Source: Adiantum capillus-veneris | Lineage: Eukaryota; Streptophyta; Polypodiopsida; Polypodiales; Pteridaceae | NCBI GenBank assembly: GCA_014529385.2 | Contig: CM043964.1 | Span: forward strand, 2,713,497-2,777,496 | DNA: 64,000 nt | Direction: 5' to 3' | Shown: piece after piece, positions 1 to 11,554 of the stretch | Position numbering within the stretch: the stretch's first letter is position 1 | How the letters are laid out: each line of letters starts with the position of its first letter | Notes under the pieces: model-generated | The model's database searches: none | Told to the model about the DNA's origin: nothing | What the model saw: the letters and a program-made list of their open reading frames with translations, nothing else | Translations under genes and position numbers: made by a program

Positions 1-1
1 G

Positions 2-1000
2 CGACCATCTGCCTCCATCTATTTGTAGCTACCATTAGTGTATCGCCTTTTGATAATGAGTAGCCCTTCCAATTTGGGCTGAAACTTCTTATTGTTCCTA
101 TTGTCAAATATATTGTCGTATCTCAATACTAACATGCCTTTCTTCATACCCTTTTTCTTAATCTGTTGATTGAATGTGAGTTGGCGTCGTTCTACTTGCA
201 TCGTATAGTCATTGATCGTATCTTCGATGTCTAACTGAAGTCTTTCTAGATCCAAGATGTGGTTGTAGAGATGGGAAATTGGGCATTGTAATTGGCTGGC
301 CATGACTCGCAAGCTGGCTATCTGAACATCGATGGGGTAGAATGGCCTCTTTTCCATATACGAGATGGAAAGGGGTGAAACCTAGTGATGTTTGGAATGT
401 CATGCGGTAGGCCCAAAGAGTGGCCATGAGATGCTTATCTCAATCACTAGTGTGGTTATTCACCTACTTTGTGATGATTTTACAGATCATGCCATTTACC
501 TTTTCCACTAGACCATTGCACTGTGGATAGTACAAAGTTGAGTGTCGGCATGTGATGCCTAGCTTTTTCATTAGTTCTCCCACCAAATCGCCTCTAAAAC
601 CTGGCCCTCTATCAGATATTATCTCCAGAGGTGTGTCAAAGCCCAGCAGATGTGCTCAAATATGAACTTTTCCACTTCTTGGGTTGTAATGCGTGTGGTG
701 GATGCTGCTTCCGCCCATTGGGTCATGTAGTCTACACCAACTAGAATGTACAGTTTACCCAATTGGGCACTTGGTAAAGGACCAATTGCATCTATCCCCC
801 ACTTCTCAAACGGGCCATATGAGATGATAGGAGTTTGTGGCTCATAGGTTAGTGTTCGATCACAGGATACTTGACAAGCTTTGCATGTTTTACACCAATG
901 ATGCACATCCCTGTTCAGACTACGCCAAGAGAATCCTGTCATAGAATCTTCCTACTAGTAATATCTAGAGCAAAGTGGCCGCCGCAAGCACCATCATGGA
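2..1000 (-). pseudogene. G1 integrase remnant
   Basis: Minus-strand frames show the zinc-binding CKTCKAC (near 880), first catalytic Asp in WGIDAIGPL, second Asp in SDRGPGF (near 610) and catalytic Glu in GLVEKVNG (near 515), followed by the conserved GFTPFHLVYGKEA. The C-terminal domain at 357-19 has KKFQPKLEGLLIIKRRYTNGSYK-like sequence, in which the Gly-Pro-Tyr/Phe signature of active elements has become Gly-Leu-Leu. All three catalytic residues are present, but the domain is spread over at least three frames and contains stops. Confidence 0.8.
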
Positions 1001-1013
1001 AACTTGAGATCAC

Positions 1014-1690
1014 CTACGTGATTTCACTGGAGGTTGGCACTCGCCTGAGAATCTGGTCTTTGCCCTTGCAGTACAAGGTGTTTATAGGGAAGTATCTTGT
1101 TTCCTTTCGGACAAGCCATTGTTTCTGGCCCTTGGTATACCCTTCAGGACATTCTCCTGTACCTAAGAAGCTGATGATAGCAGGCATAGCATCGCTATCC
1201 TGAAAGAGGGGCAGCTTCAGTTTGATTGCTCTTATGGGAACATCTTGTATTCTTTCCTTGGCTAGAGAATACGCTCCTTGATTTTTTTCCCTAGGGACAT
1301 GAAATAATTGCGCTGCTTCAAACTTTCTTAAAAGATCCTTAACTTGGCATAATTGGCCAAGCAAAACCTAATTTTTACAAACCCAAGTGCCATTTATCTG
1401 CTTTATCAACAAGAGCATAACATCGCCAAACACATTTAGGCGCTGAACCTCTTGCAAAACACATTTTTCTAATCCAAGAAATAGGGTCGTGTACTCTGAT
1501 TCGTTGTTGGAGTGGGAGTGTAGTAACTGCCCAATAGAGAAGACCTTTTTCCTTTGCTCATTGAAAATGACAATGTTTGCAGCCTAGTCCACTGTCCTTT
1601 TGTAAGCTCCATCAAAGAAAAGAGAGTGAGCTCCTTCTAGCTTAGGAACCTCCACCATTGGTGTCACTCCTTTGCCTTCTGTGTTGAGCT
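1014..1690 (-). pseudogene. G1 second (archaeal-type) RNase H and integrase leader
   Basis: Reading minus frames through stops gives FFDGAYKR, NNESEYTTL and VFGDVML, the D, E and D motifs of the extra RNase H that marks the Tat group of plant gypsy elements. The open piece 1,364-1,014 continues with FHVPREKNQGAYSLAKERI and the pre-integrase linker (CKGKDQILRRV). Several stops interrupt it. Confidence 0.72.
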
Positions 1691-2284
1691 TTATCTTTTT
1701 CTCATAGTGAGACCTGCTATACTAGCTCTTACGGAGTTCTCTAGTTGCATAGTGTAATCGAACTCTTTTAATCTAACGATCCACTTAGAGATTCTAGATG
1801 AGACATACATGTGTTTCATTACATACAGAAAGACTTCTTCCATTGTTATAATTAAAAAAGGTTTAGGCAATAGATAAGAGAGGAACTTTGTAGTGGCAAA
1901 CAACAATGCAAGCACCATGTGCTCTACCGTGGTGAATCCTTTTTTTGATGGGGTCATGACAGGACTAGAGAAGTAGATAGGACGCATGAAAGAGGTTTGG
2001 GGGTCCTTCCGCATTAATAGGGCCCCAAGTGTATCACTTCCTACACTGGGGTTAACATAAAATGGCTCATCCCATTTAGGGGGTGCAATGGTGGGAAGTG
2101 AAGCCAGGATCTGTTTCACTTCGCTGAACTGTTTCTCATTTTCTTCACTCCATAGGAAAACATCTCTATGGGTGACTTGTTGTAAAGAGAGAACCACTTG
2201 AGAGAGCAAGTGAATGAACCTGCTCAAATACCTTACCTTTTGAAGGAAAGAGACCAATTGCTTAGCTGTTGTGGGTGATGACAA
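1691..2284 (-). pseudogene. G1 native RNase H (connection) domain
   Basis: A 197-codon open stretch. It holds the RT thumb end (TTAKQLVSFLQKVRYLSRF) and the native gypsy RNase H. Where active enzymes have an Asp in a DAS-like motif, this one reads YVNPSVGSD, and the later D-H pair is absent. The same losses appear in G2. The domain is therefore probably structural only, with catalysis taken over by the second RNase H downstream. At the position where G2 has its TAG stop, G1 reads Gln-Gln-Val, a useful comparison for that stop. Confidence 0.8.
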
Positions 2285-3120
2285 GGATACTAAAGCTTGA
2301 ACCTTGCTTGGTCAACCTCAATTCCTTTGGCTGAAATTACATGGCCGAGAAGAGTGTCGTTGCTTTCACCAATGTGACACTTATCTATGTTAAGCTGGCC
2401 ACCCAAGGCCTACAACCTAGCCAAGCCATCATAGACCTTGCTCAAATGGAGGGAGCGAGCGCTGTAGATGCAGAAATCATCTATGAAAACCCGTATTGAC
2501 TTACTAAAGTATGGCTGGAAGACAAAAGTTACATAGCGTTGGAATGTGGCCGGAGCGTTGGTGAGGCCAAAAGGCATCACTTTGTAAGCAAAGCATCCTC
2601 ATGGTGTTATGAAGGTTGTCTTTTTTTGGTCTTCTTCTGCAATGCTAATCTAAAAATAGCCTCAGTAGCCATCGCATACTGTGTAGCACTCGTGACGTGC
2701 TACCTCGTTGAGAATCTTGTCTTGGAATGGAAGGGGAAAATGACCCCTCTTTGTTGCTACATTGAGAGGTTTGTAGTCTACACAAACTCTCCGCTTTCCG
2801 TTCTTCTTTGGCATGGCCACCACTCGAGAGACCCACTCTGAGTCTTTGACAGGGTAAATGAAACCTACTTGTAGCAAATTCCTTACCTCTTTGAGCAATG
2901 CCTCTTGTTGAACTACCCCAATCCTTCTGAGCTTTTGCACCACAGGCTTACTTCCTTCCTTGAGTCTTTTGCGGCGCTGCACCACTGTGATGCCTGTGAT
3001 CTTGTCATAACTATCAATGAAAAGTGTGGTGAAGTTACCTAGCATAGAGATGTACTCTTCTCTCTCTTCACTAGCTAACTCATTGGAGAGCATCTGATGT
3101 AACTTACTTGTATCCACCAA
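2285..3120 (-). pseudogene. G1 reverse transcriptase remnant
   Basis: The open stretch 3,120-2,662 contains the fingers and palm: EGSKPVVQKLRRIG, GFIYPVKDSEWVS, MPKKNGKRRVCVDYKPLN and FPLPFQDKILNEV. After a frame change the next frame reads VMPFGLTNAPATFQRY and the catalytic box FIDDFCIYS near 2,500, then a TAG near 2,412. The D-D pair of the catalytic box is intact, so the domain is recognisable but not translatable as one protein. Confidence 0.85.
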
Positions 3121-3429
3121 GGGTTGCGTATCTGATGGTCCCTAGTGGTGCCTCAGACTGCATCAATCTCTTTGGATCTCTAAGGTGGTCAAAGAGTCAC
3201 TGGTAAATTCATCTTCTGATGCCTCCGAGATCATGTTGTGTTGCTTCCCAGTCTTCATGTCATAGAATATGGGCTTTCCTTTAGCATCCTTCATTTAGAT
3301 CATCCCGGTACTCCAGTCTTGCTTAGCCTCCATAGCCATGATCCATGGTCTTCCAAGAATGATAGGGTAGACCTCCCCTTTGTGTGGCATGAAAAAAATA
3401 TCTATCTCCACTTTCGTGTTGAATGACTT

Positions 3430-3716
3430 CACCTTAACTGCATTCACAATGCCTACGGATTTCCTTTGACGTTATTTTCCATTTTAGCTCGGTAGGGTGC
3501 CGGTCTACTTACCTCTAGTCCTAGATGGTGTATCATTTTCTCACTCATGATGCATATTTGTGTGCCACCATCTATGCAGATGTTTGAGATGCATTGCCCC
3601 TTGATGTGGGCATCCATGATAGGTAGGATGTTGTCTAGATTCCTCCCAAAGATAGACCCAACTATCCTTGGTTTTGACTTTCTAGTACTTACCATCTTCG
3701 TCCATTGTCTCCTCAT
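3430..3716 (-). pseudogene. G1 retropepsin (protease) remnant
   Basis: The frame at 3,716-3,453 carries the retropepsin-like active-site region IDGGTQICIM. It follows a stretch with GRNLDNILPIMDAHIKGQC and precedes HHLGLEV. G2 has DGGAQICVI at the same place. The protease would cut the polyprotein. In this family the usual D-T/S-G triad reads D-G-G, as in all three related copies here. The frame is lost downstream, so the C-terminal half of the domain is not continuous. Confidence 0.75.
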
Positions 3717-3832
3717 CCTTGGTGCAAGATGGAGTAATTGGGGTCATGTTATTTTCGGACCCTGCATCAAAACATACTGAACTAGATCATATTGTTTAGC
3801 ATACTTTCCCAATGAAAAATCCACGATGTCGA

Positions 3833-3973
3833 TCTTCCGCCGAGGCTAGACGCATGGTTGCTAGGTTTGGTCGGGCCCTTCCAGGTTAAACCTTGGCGTC
3901 TAAGACTCGACGGAAGATCGGCATGCGTGCTACTGCAGGTGTGGCTAGGTTTGGTCGGGCCCTTCCAGGTTCC
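3833..3973. repeat. Short direct and inverted repeats inside G1
   Basis: The 27-base segment beginning CTAGGTTTGGTCGGGCCC occurs at about 3,860 and again at about 3,944. The flanking words ATCTTCCG (3,833) and CGGAAGAT (3,911) are inverted relative to each other. This small rearranged patch sits between the gag and protease remnants and probably replaced the zinc-knuckle segment. Confidence 0.7.
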
Positions 3974-3993
3974 TCTTCCTCGGTAGTCCTGGC

Positions 3994-4489
3994 TTATAGA
4001 AGAAATTTATTATCTGTAAGGCGAGCTACTTCAACTGCTACCTCATACGTAGCAAGAAACCTTCCCTTCACCTTCTCTTTAAGAATTGGCCATAAACCAG
4101 CCACAAACCGGTCTTTCTTTAGAAACTCAAGTTCCCCTTTTCCCTCCCTCATTGATGCAACTGATCGTCCCCATAGATCCACAAACTTCAATTTGTAGGC
4201 TGCATATTCAGCTATACTTCCTTGCTTCAACTCCATCAGCAATTGCCAAAATTTCTCCGATGTGGTGCCTTCTCCAAAGTGCCTTAGAAATGTTGCTCTT
4301 AGCAGGTTCCACCTCTCCTTGGTGGCTTGCACCAAGGCGTTGTACCATGATCTTGCTTCCACTTTCATTAACAGTGGAAAAATACATAGACATTCCAGAG
4401 ATGACACATGCTATCTCAAGATTATCTAAGAAATCCAAAGCATCTTCTCCCACCTTACCCGTGAAGGTTGGGAAGGAAACGTTTGCCAT
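3994..4489 (-). pseudogene. gag: G1 gag (capsid region) remnant
   Basis: Two overlapping minus frames (4,489-4,208 and 4,407-3,994) together give a retrotransposon capsid-like region. It begins MANVSFPTFTG, matching in style the MAFSYPEFHGR start of the G2 gag, and continues through ARSWYNAL and FGEGTTSEKFWQLLMELKQG to KKDRFVAGLWP, which parallels KKDRFLAGLW in G2. A frame change near 4,350 splits it. The role would have been particle assembly around element RNA. The zinc-knuckle part is not seen; the DNA at 3,780-3,990 that should follow holds short repeats instead. Confidence 0.75.
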
Positions 4490-4500
4490 TGCAAAACAAG

Positions 4501-5700
4501 ATTTTCAAACTCTGTTTTTTCTCTTAAACAAAAGTAACTTAGTGGCTTATATCGGCTTTCTTACAAGGTTGGGTGGATAGATCAAAACAAGATGAAAATT
4601 GAAACATTGAAAGAGTGATGGTAATCCAACACGGGGAGGATAATGGGATTTGAGGAGCTAAGAATCTCTCCTCACCAAACAAGAACACAATCTTTTGCTA
4701 CTAGAAGATCTTCCTATCTACATATATATGTATGTGCATGTGTTGCAAAAATCTAAACGAAAAAGAAGTTGGTCCGTTATCCATGATGCAGAGAGTCTAG
4801 AGTATTCACTTATACCCTTACCATGCCAGTGTTGAAAAGTTAGTTACCATAATCAGCTCGTTGCATGAACTCCACACCATTTAATTGTAGCTCATATTCA
4901 ATCCACTAGGTTTCACCCGTGGTGGACAGTTTCTTCAAGATGAGTTGCACGGAAAGAGAAGGAAGGCCCTCTACCCGCCTTCCAAAACAACGATGACAGT
5001 AGCCAAACCACTCTTCTCTAGGGCATGGGAACCTCCTTATCACCTCCGCTTTGGGGTTGTCAAAGTGAATTGGCAGTAATCGCATGCGTGCCACAAATCG
5101 ATAGGCGATCTTCCACCACTTTACCTTGGATGACTTTCTTTCTGGCAGCCTGGGCACGATTCTGCTTTCCAGAGCCGAACTTGAAGCACTCGCGTGGCCA
5201 GGTGTTTCTTCTTCCTTGGGGGTCATGTGATTTAGGATTGGCCTAGCCCTCCTTTTCCGTTGGCACAAGCAGCCCCTTTCGGCCATTTAGGAGCCAAGGC
5301 TACACTTAAATTTTCAAATTTCTTGGGGAAAAGAGGCTTTACTAACCTCTTTCCTTCCTTAATATGGATGATTTCTTCACGATGGACGTCGACGTAGAGG
5401 ATTTTCGCTTCTCCTTTACTTCTATTGATTGGCACTCATTGATAGACTGCGGTGGGTGATGGCAATGAGAGCAGCCTGCTGTCCTCCCTCTGGTGACTCT
5501 TGATTCACGGTTAGAATGAGAGATCTCACAGCCACTCGTCCATGGTCGACGACGTGCGTCGTCTTCAATGTTGCAAACTGAAGGATTCCGAGAAACCCTC
5601 CTTAGTGGGGGCACCAAATGATAAACGTAAGTGCAAAATGGTTCCCAACGGCGTCTACGCTAGGCCCCTGCACGTAGAACTCGTCATGGGGAGTGAATAG
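4501..5700. other. Region upstream of G1 gag, no gene recognised
   Basis: This interval would be the 5' leader and LTR side of G1. It has two minus-strand open stretches (5,286-4,906 and 5,435-5,232) with a basic start and a WFGYCHRCFGRR segment. I do not recognise them and frames change often. No primer-binding site or LTR edge was identified. Confidence 0.45.
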
Positions 5701-5703
5701 GGG

Positions 5704-6410
<707 letters not shown>

Positions 6411-6539
6411 GACAACCCCTCTGTGAGTGCAAGGACAAGGAGGGGGGGTGATGGCGGCAACCTGCAATAGAAAATGCGTTTTTAAAAACTTATAATGCTC
6501 TTCTTCTTGGGGTTAGTACCCACGATTAAGGCCTTCAAA

Positions 6540-6930
6540 AACTGGCCATCACTGTAAGATGTGTGTTGATTCGTTTTGGGTTATCTCGTATTTTTTGGGC
6601 TGGAGCTACTTTGACAGCAGTATTTATTCAAAATCATCTTCCTACTACTGCACCCTTTGGTAAGATACCCAGCATAGCATGGAGAGGTGACATTCCTTCT
6701 GTAGCTCATTTTTGAACCTCTGGATGTATAGCTTATATTCATGTTCCAAAGAAACACGAACGAAGCTTGATGCTCCTGGTCTTAAAGTTATTTTTATTGG
6801 ATATTCTGACATTTTCAAAGGCTACAAATTCTATGACCCTTCCTTCAAGAAAGTATTCAATGTGAATTGTGATGCTACTTTTAACGAACAACTTATGGGA
6901 GCCTCATGGTCCATGGATGATTCTGGTGAT
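6540..6930 (+). pseudogene. Ty1/copia integrase fragment
   Basis: Plus-strand frames read the end of a copia integrase core and the region after it: a stretch like AVFIQNHLPTTAPFGK, then PSIAWRGDIPSVAHF, then AYIHVPKKHE, TKLDAPGLKVIFIGYS, KGYKFYDPSFKKVF and a final ATFNE. These match the family pattern (NRLPT, FGC-A-VHVP, TKLD, C-FLGYS, KGYR-Y-P, VTFNE). Two frame changes and an in-frame stop before the FGC-like motif show decay. No RT or LTR of the same element is seen nearby. Confidence 0.85.
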
Positions 6931-7029
6931 ACTAAATCTTTGTGTGCGTGTCTGCCGCACGTGTCAATGCAAGGGACTTGTCGATACACTGTGTGCGAGC
7001 CACAAATGGCTCCAAGCACGCAACTAGCC

Positions 7030-8292
7030 TAAACTAGTAAGCTCAAAGACGGTAATCGTGTGTCACTCACCGCTCTACGCTTGTTTTCGTGGAGGATTCC
7101 TCGCCGCGAAGAAGAAGGAGCCGCTGTTGCGCTGCTCAACTACTTCACCGCCGCCATGCCGTCGTCACAATGCTCGATCGCACACTCTCTCTCTGTCTCT
7201 CTCTCTCTCTCTCTGTGTGTCTCACGCATACACACAGACAAGGAGATGAAGAAGAAGAAGACGGAGATGGAGCAAGAGCCCTCTTCAATTGCACAATGAG
7301 AGAATGAATGAATTTTACGTTTAGTTGACTTTTATATGAGCTCACCCCATTCACACTAGGGTGCCAATGATTAGCCAACTTATCCCTTGAATGTTCCGGT
7401 TAGAGTGCACCTCTCATCGGCGATCACTCTTACCCTTTTCCTATTGGACCGACAAGCCCGATACCTGACTCTACCAAATAAATAATACGACATTCGTCTT
7501 AGGTGATAGGAATGTGCGTGAGGGTTAACATGACCCCCTTCCTAATGTAGATTGGTTCATCGGAAGCTATTGAGTTGAAGCTTGTTCGTCGAGGTGGAAG
7601 AGCATTTGAGATGAATGTCCTTAGCCTTCTTCATAGTGCAAAATCAAACAACATGGGCACAATAATTGCATTCTCATATACAATGAAAAAGCATATGCAA
7701 TTGTAGGCAGACAATTTGATTGGTAACAGAATTTTAAACCATTTGTTATTAATAAACATTAAATTGCAATATAATCAAATGCATAAACAGTTGTAAAGGT
7801 AAAAAATTAAACAAGTCAGGGATCGCTAATTTAACGATCGAAAGGCACTAAGATTGACTATTAATACCATGGGAAAACTTCTCAATTTTCTCTGGTCAAT
7901 TAAGTTGTTTAATCGCAAGAGCCAAGTATTTCATGTCCGAGGGCTGACTGGAGGCTATACCTAGAAGACCTTGTAGTTAAGCTACGATAAAAGAAATTGC
8001 TCATGAAATCATTGCCTGAATTATTTCCGTTTCTTTCACCCCCCAAAGTATTTGCACATTGTTTCAATTTTGATGTGTGTGCTTTGTATGCCTTGGGATT
8101 TTTGCTTTTCAAGGAAAAGCGCCCACACTGGGAACCTCTAGGGCTCTAGTGCCATAGGCGATACATGTGAGTGAATACCAAATCAAGCTGAGATTTCTCT
8201 TCCAGCTTAAGATTTTACATTGCGGCACTTTGATTTTTTTTGTTTGTACGTTTTCAGCATTTTAATTTTGTAACTTTGGGGGGTCATATAAC
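7030..8292. other. No gene seen between copia relic and CACTA element
   Basis: Holds a short TC/GT microsatellite near 7,182-7,222 and otherwise unassigned sequence. A minus frame at 8,112-7,909 is unremarkable. Bases 8,293-8,295 (ATT) are the target-site duplication of the CACTA element. Confidence 0.5.
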
Positions 8293-8295
8293 ATT

Positions 8296-8540
8296 CACTA
8301 CAAGAGGTTGTGTGCTCTTGTGATGCTTATAGCGACGAAAATACTGGGTTTTTAAAACCCCCGGCGTCGCTAAAAGCGTCGCTATTAGCGTCGATAGGGG
8401 AATGTCACTATCACAATCGCTATAAGCATCGCTATATGTGTCGCTATATAGCGACGCCTATAGAGATGGTTATAGCAACGCTGCAGGGCCATAGATACGA
8501 CGCTGCAGAGCCTTATATAGCGACGCCAGAGATTAAAATT
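8296..8540. repeat. Left CACTA terminal inverted repeat and subterminal array
   Basis: After CACTACAAG there are about ten copies, some imperfect, of GCGTCGCTAT or its complement ATAGCGACGC, including a head-to-head pair near 8,440-8,460. In En/Spm elements such arrays bind the TNPA-type protein and bring the ends together. An open frame across this block is only the repeat. Confidence 0.9.
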
Positions 8541-9078
8541 TTTTGGTGGTAGGGAATTCAACCCATCAACCATATTGAATGTTTCATTGGTCTATTTACC
8601 TTTGAAAAAAAGTGAAAAGATAAATATAGACCCAAAATAGTCACCCACAAGACAATATAATCATTAACTCCATCATCCATAGTAAGTATTGTTTGCAAAA
8701 TAAAGATACAAAAATGACAAGCGTGAATTGATGGAAGTAAATAAATGACAATTGCACACAACAGCAAAATCACTTGATTGTTAATCATTGCAAATGTAAT
8801 ATTTACAAACCATTGTCATTATTTAAAAAATATACATGGTTTTCAAAAATACATAGTTACATGGTCTCATGATACATAAGCTATGACAAAAAGAAACTAA
8901 TACTATCTAGCTATGGCTAAATTGACATCGTCTAATCAGACGTCTCATCGCGTCCAAGCGGCGTATCTATCGGATTTTGCAAAAAAAAAAAAGATAGCTT
9001 TTTGTAAGTATAAACATATAGCGAGCGACGTTTATAAAACAATACAATAAATAGAAAAGAATAAACCCTAATACTAAC
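8541..9078. other. CACTA 3' region, AT-rich, no gene assigned
   Basis: Between the subterminal array and the tnpA-like exons. AT-rich, with an A-run near 8,980. A last small tnpA exon could lie near 8,930-8,965, because a minus frame there ends with a stop after an acidic peptide, but I could not settle the splice site. Confidence 0.4.
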
Positions 9079-9977
9079 CATGCCGCTGCGAGAAGTCAGG
9101 ATGTCTATAAGGAAGTTTAAGCCCTTCTTGCCTGCGTACTCACGCTCGTACGGTGTGGGATCACGTCCTGTAAACGACCACTGTCAAAACATGCAAAGAA
9201 TCCATTATGTTAGAATTTCAAATCCCATAAACCCTAAACTATCGAACATAGATGCGAAAACACTTACAAAATCGGCCTCAAATGATGCCCACCCGCCGCT
9301 CCCCAAGTGGTGCAAGCTCCCTGCCTCTAATCGCGCTCTGGCTGCCTCCTTTTGTTGCTTCCACTTGTCGGGATTCTCGCGTGCTTCTTTCTTTGCATGC
9401 TTCCAATCTTCTTTGGCCAGCCAATCTGGTCTGTTCCATCCATGCTTGATTGCTTTTTGCACTTCGGAACGCTTATGCTTGCAGTATTCGCGCATTTGAA
9501 CCTTCATCACATCTTCATTGAAGCGCTCATCCCGTGTTGGAACGGGAAACTCGTCATGAAGCATGCTGATGACTCTGTCTTTTAATTCGTTCGGTACTTC
9601 ACTCCAGGTGTTTAGTATGTAGTGTCTAAACACCTGAGAGGAAAGACCGCGCATGCGCGAAATCACCTTCTTGTCGTCATCATCCAAGATGATGCCGTTG
9701 CTGAAGTCGACGGAGTAAGGCAAGCCCTCTCGCCGCTGAGGCGTGAACCTGGGTGTCTCGACCGGGGTCTCTAGCAGCATGTCAACGGGGGTACGGACGC
9801 CCCGAAGCGAGGAGTTACCACTGGAGTGACTCCTGGAGGAGTAGCTAGTGGTGTGTAGCTGTGGAGAACGACACTCAGCCGCGCAAAACATGGTGTCGAT
9901 GGCGATGCCATGGCTGGTGTCGGGACGGGCAAAGAAGGGGAGGGTAAACAGCCTCGTCGAACACGAGGCGGTGTCGA
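9079..9977 (-). pseudogene. tnpA-like protein (plant transposase, Ptta/En/Spm type), 5' part lost
   Basis: The open exon 9,977-9,276 encodes a proline/serine-rich lead, then a conserved domain with RHYILNTWSEVP, FPVPTRDERF, RPDWLAKEDWKHAKK and LGSGGWASFEADF. This is the pattern of the small DNA-binding protein of plant CACTA elements. A donor GTAAGT follows at about 9,275. A second exon (about 9,192-9,080) continues in frame with GRDPTPYEREYAGKKG and ends at another possible donor. The upstream edge is cut at 9,977/9,978, where truncated gypsy sequence begins, so the start is missing. The protein would bind the subterminal repeats. Confidence 0.68.
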
Positions 9978-11554
9978 AGCTACCAGACATTTGTCCAATA
10001 GTAGATGTGTGGCATAAAAGGAAAACTTTGGGACAAGGTTATGTGGATGGCGGAGCTCAAATATGCGTCATAACACACTCATGCGTTGAGAAGATGGGTC
10101 TCATAGTGGTTGGGGTGTCAGGTTTTCGGATCAGATTGGCAAACCATCAAAAAGTAAAATGCTTGGGTGTTGTAAAGAGCTTAGAAGTGGAGGCATATGA
10201 TGCAAAGGAAGTGGTTGATTTTCATGTGATGCCAGCAGTGTTGGGAGCATATCCTATTATACTGGGCAGACTATGGTTACGTGCAGTGGGAGCTGTTCAA
10301 GATTGGCGACATGGTACGATTAGCCTCTATGGAAAGACAGGTACTAAGAAGCTTTATAATATGGACACAAGGAAACGATTAGAGGAGATTTATGAAGATG
10401 AGGATGAGTCTAGTGATGAAGACTCTTCCACGGTGACAGATGAGGATAGTGATAGCACTACCAACAGTGATGAGGATGCTGATGTTGCATTTCTTTTGAT
10501 GGATAAAGAAATCCAGGAGTGTGGTTTAGTCGCATTTGCGAATGAAGTTGAAGATGAAAGTGAAGGGCCTTATGAAGTGATTGAAGGGCTGATGCAAACC
10601 AAGGTTGAGTTGTCAAAGAAGCAGGAATTAATGACACAAATGATTAGTGGAGACCTCTCAGCTATGGAGAAGGATATATATTTGCACATGCTGGCTAGTT
10701 TTCCTGATTTGTTCATTACTTCATATGAAGAGATCAGAGGGTTCAAGGGAGAAGAGATGCATATAGAGCTGAAAGAAGGTGCTAAGCCAGTGCGGCAAAG
10801 GCTAAGAAGGATGGGTCAAGAGCAAATGGAAGCCTTACGAGAAGAGGTGGACAAGTTGTTGAAGGCAGGGTTCATAGTCCCTGTGGAGACCACAGAATGG
10901 GTGAGTCCAGTAGTAGTCAGTCCAAAGAAGGATGGGAAGTGGAGGATTTGTGTAGATTTTAAGCCCTTAAACGCAGCCACTAAGAAGAACCCATATCCTC
11001 TTCCATTCATCGATCAGATCTTGGATTCAGTGGTAGGTTATGAGAGGTACAATGTGTGTGATGGTTTTTCAGGTTATTTTCAATTGAAGATTGCTCTTAA
11101 AGACCGCACAAAGACCACTTTTATTACGCCATGGGGCTGCTATTGCTACACAGTATTGCCATTTGGGTTGTCAAATGGACCTTCCTTCTATCAAGAGAGA
11201 GCGAATTGGGTGTTGGAACCATTCATTGGTAGTTGTGTTAAAGCTTTTATGGATGACTTCTGTGTTTATAGCAGTAGGGCTGAACACCATGAGAAGCTGC
11301 AGATGGTATTGGCTCGATATGATGAATGTGGAGGACAACTAAATCCAAAGAAATGTCATCTAGCACAGCCAAGGGTGAAGTTGTTGGGCTACATGGTGTC
11401 AGAAAATGGCATTGAGGCTGATCCAGACAAGGTTAAGTCTATTATTCTTCTTCCATCACCTATGAGTACGAAGCAATTGGCAACCTTTATACACAAAGTG
11501 AAGTACATGGCACGGTTTATTCCATTGTCTTCGCAGATTCTTTATCCATTATAG
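9978..11554 (+). pseudogene. G2 left copy: protease and reverse transcriptase, 5' truncated
   Basis: The retroelement reading starts at LPDICPIVDVWHKRK. Protease DGGAQICVI is at about 10,048, an acidic linker rich in Asp/Glu/Ser at about 10,390-10,490, and RT with KKDGKWRICVDFKPLN, LPFGLSNGP and the catalytic box FMDDFCVYS near 11,250. The frame ends at TAG 11,552-11,554, followed at once by CAA, and continues in the same frame into the RNase H. The open frame runs back to 9,848, but that part is antisense CACTA sequence, not gag. Without gag and LTR this copy could not mobilise itself. Confidence 0.88.

Larger units (their letters stand above)
1..4500 (-). mobile_element. G1: decayed Ty3/gypsy retrotransposon, Tat-like, open at the left edge
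   Basis: Read on the minus strand, gag, protease, reverse transcriptase, two RNase H domains and integrase follow one another from about 4,489 down to base 1. This is the Ty3/gypsy order. Every domain is broken by stops or frame changes, so this is a dead copy. The domain sequences resemble the better-preserved G2 element at 9,978-22,611 (shared GFTPFHLVYGKEA and NPSVG motifs, same double RNase H), so G1 belongs to a related Tat-like family. No LTR could be recognised on either side; the left one would lie outside the window. Confidence 0.88.

Noticed and set aside
8310-8552. 80-codon frame at the left CACTA end
   Set aside because: It is the ATAGCGACGC subterminal repeat array.
9848-9977. 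N-terminal 43 codons of the 568-codon frame ending at 11,554, looking like a gene fusion
   Set aside because: This part is the antisense of the CACTA tnpA-like exon; the retroelement sequence starts at 9,978. The open frame is accidental.
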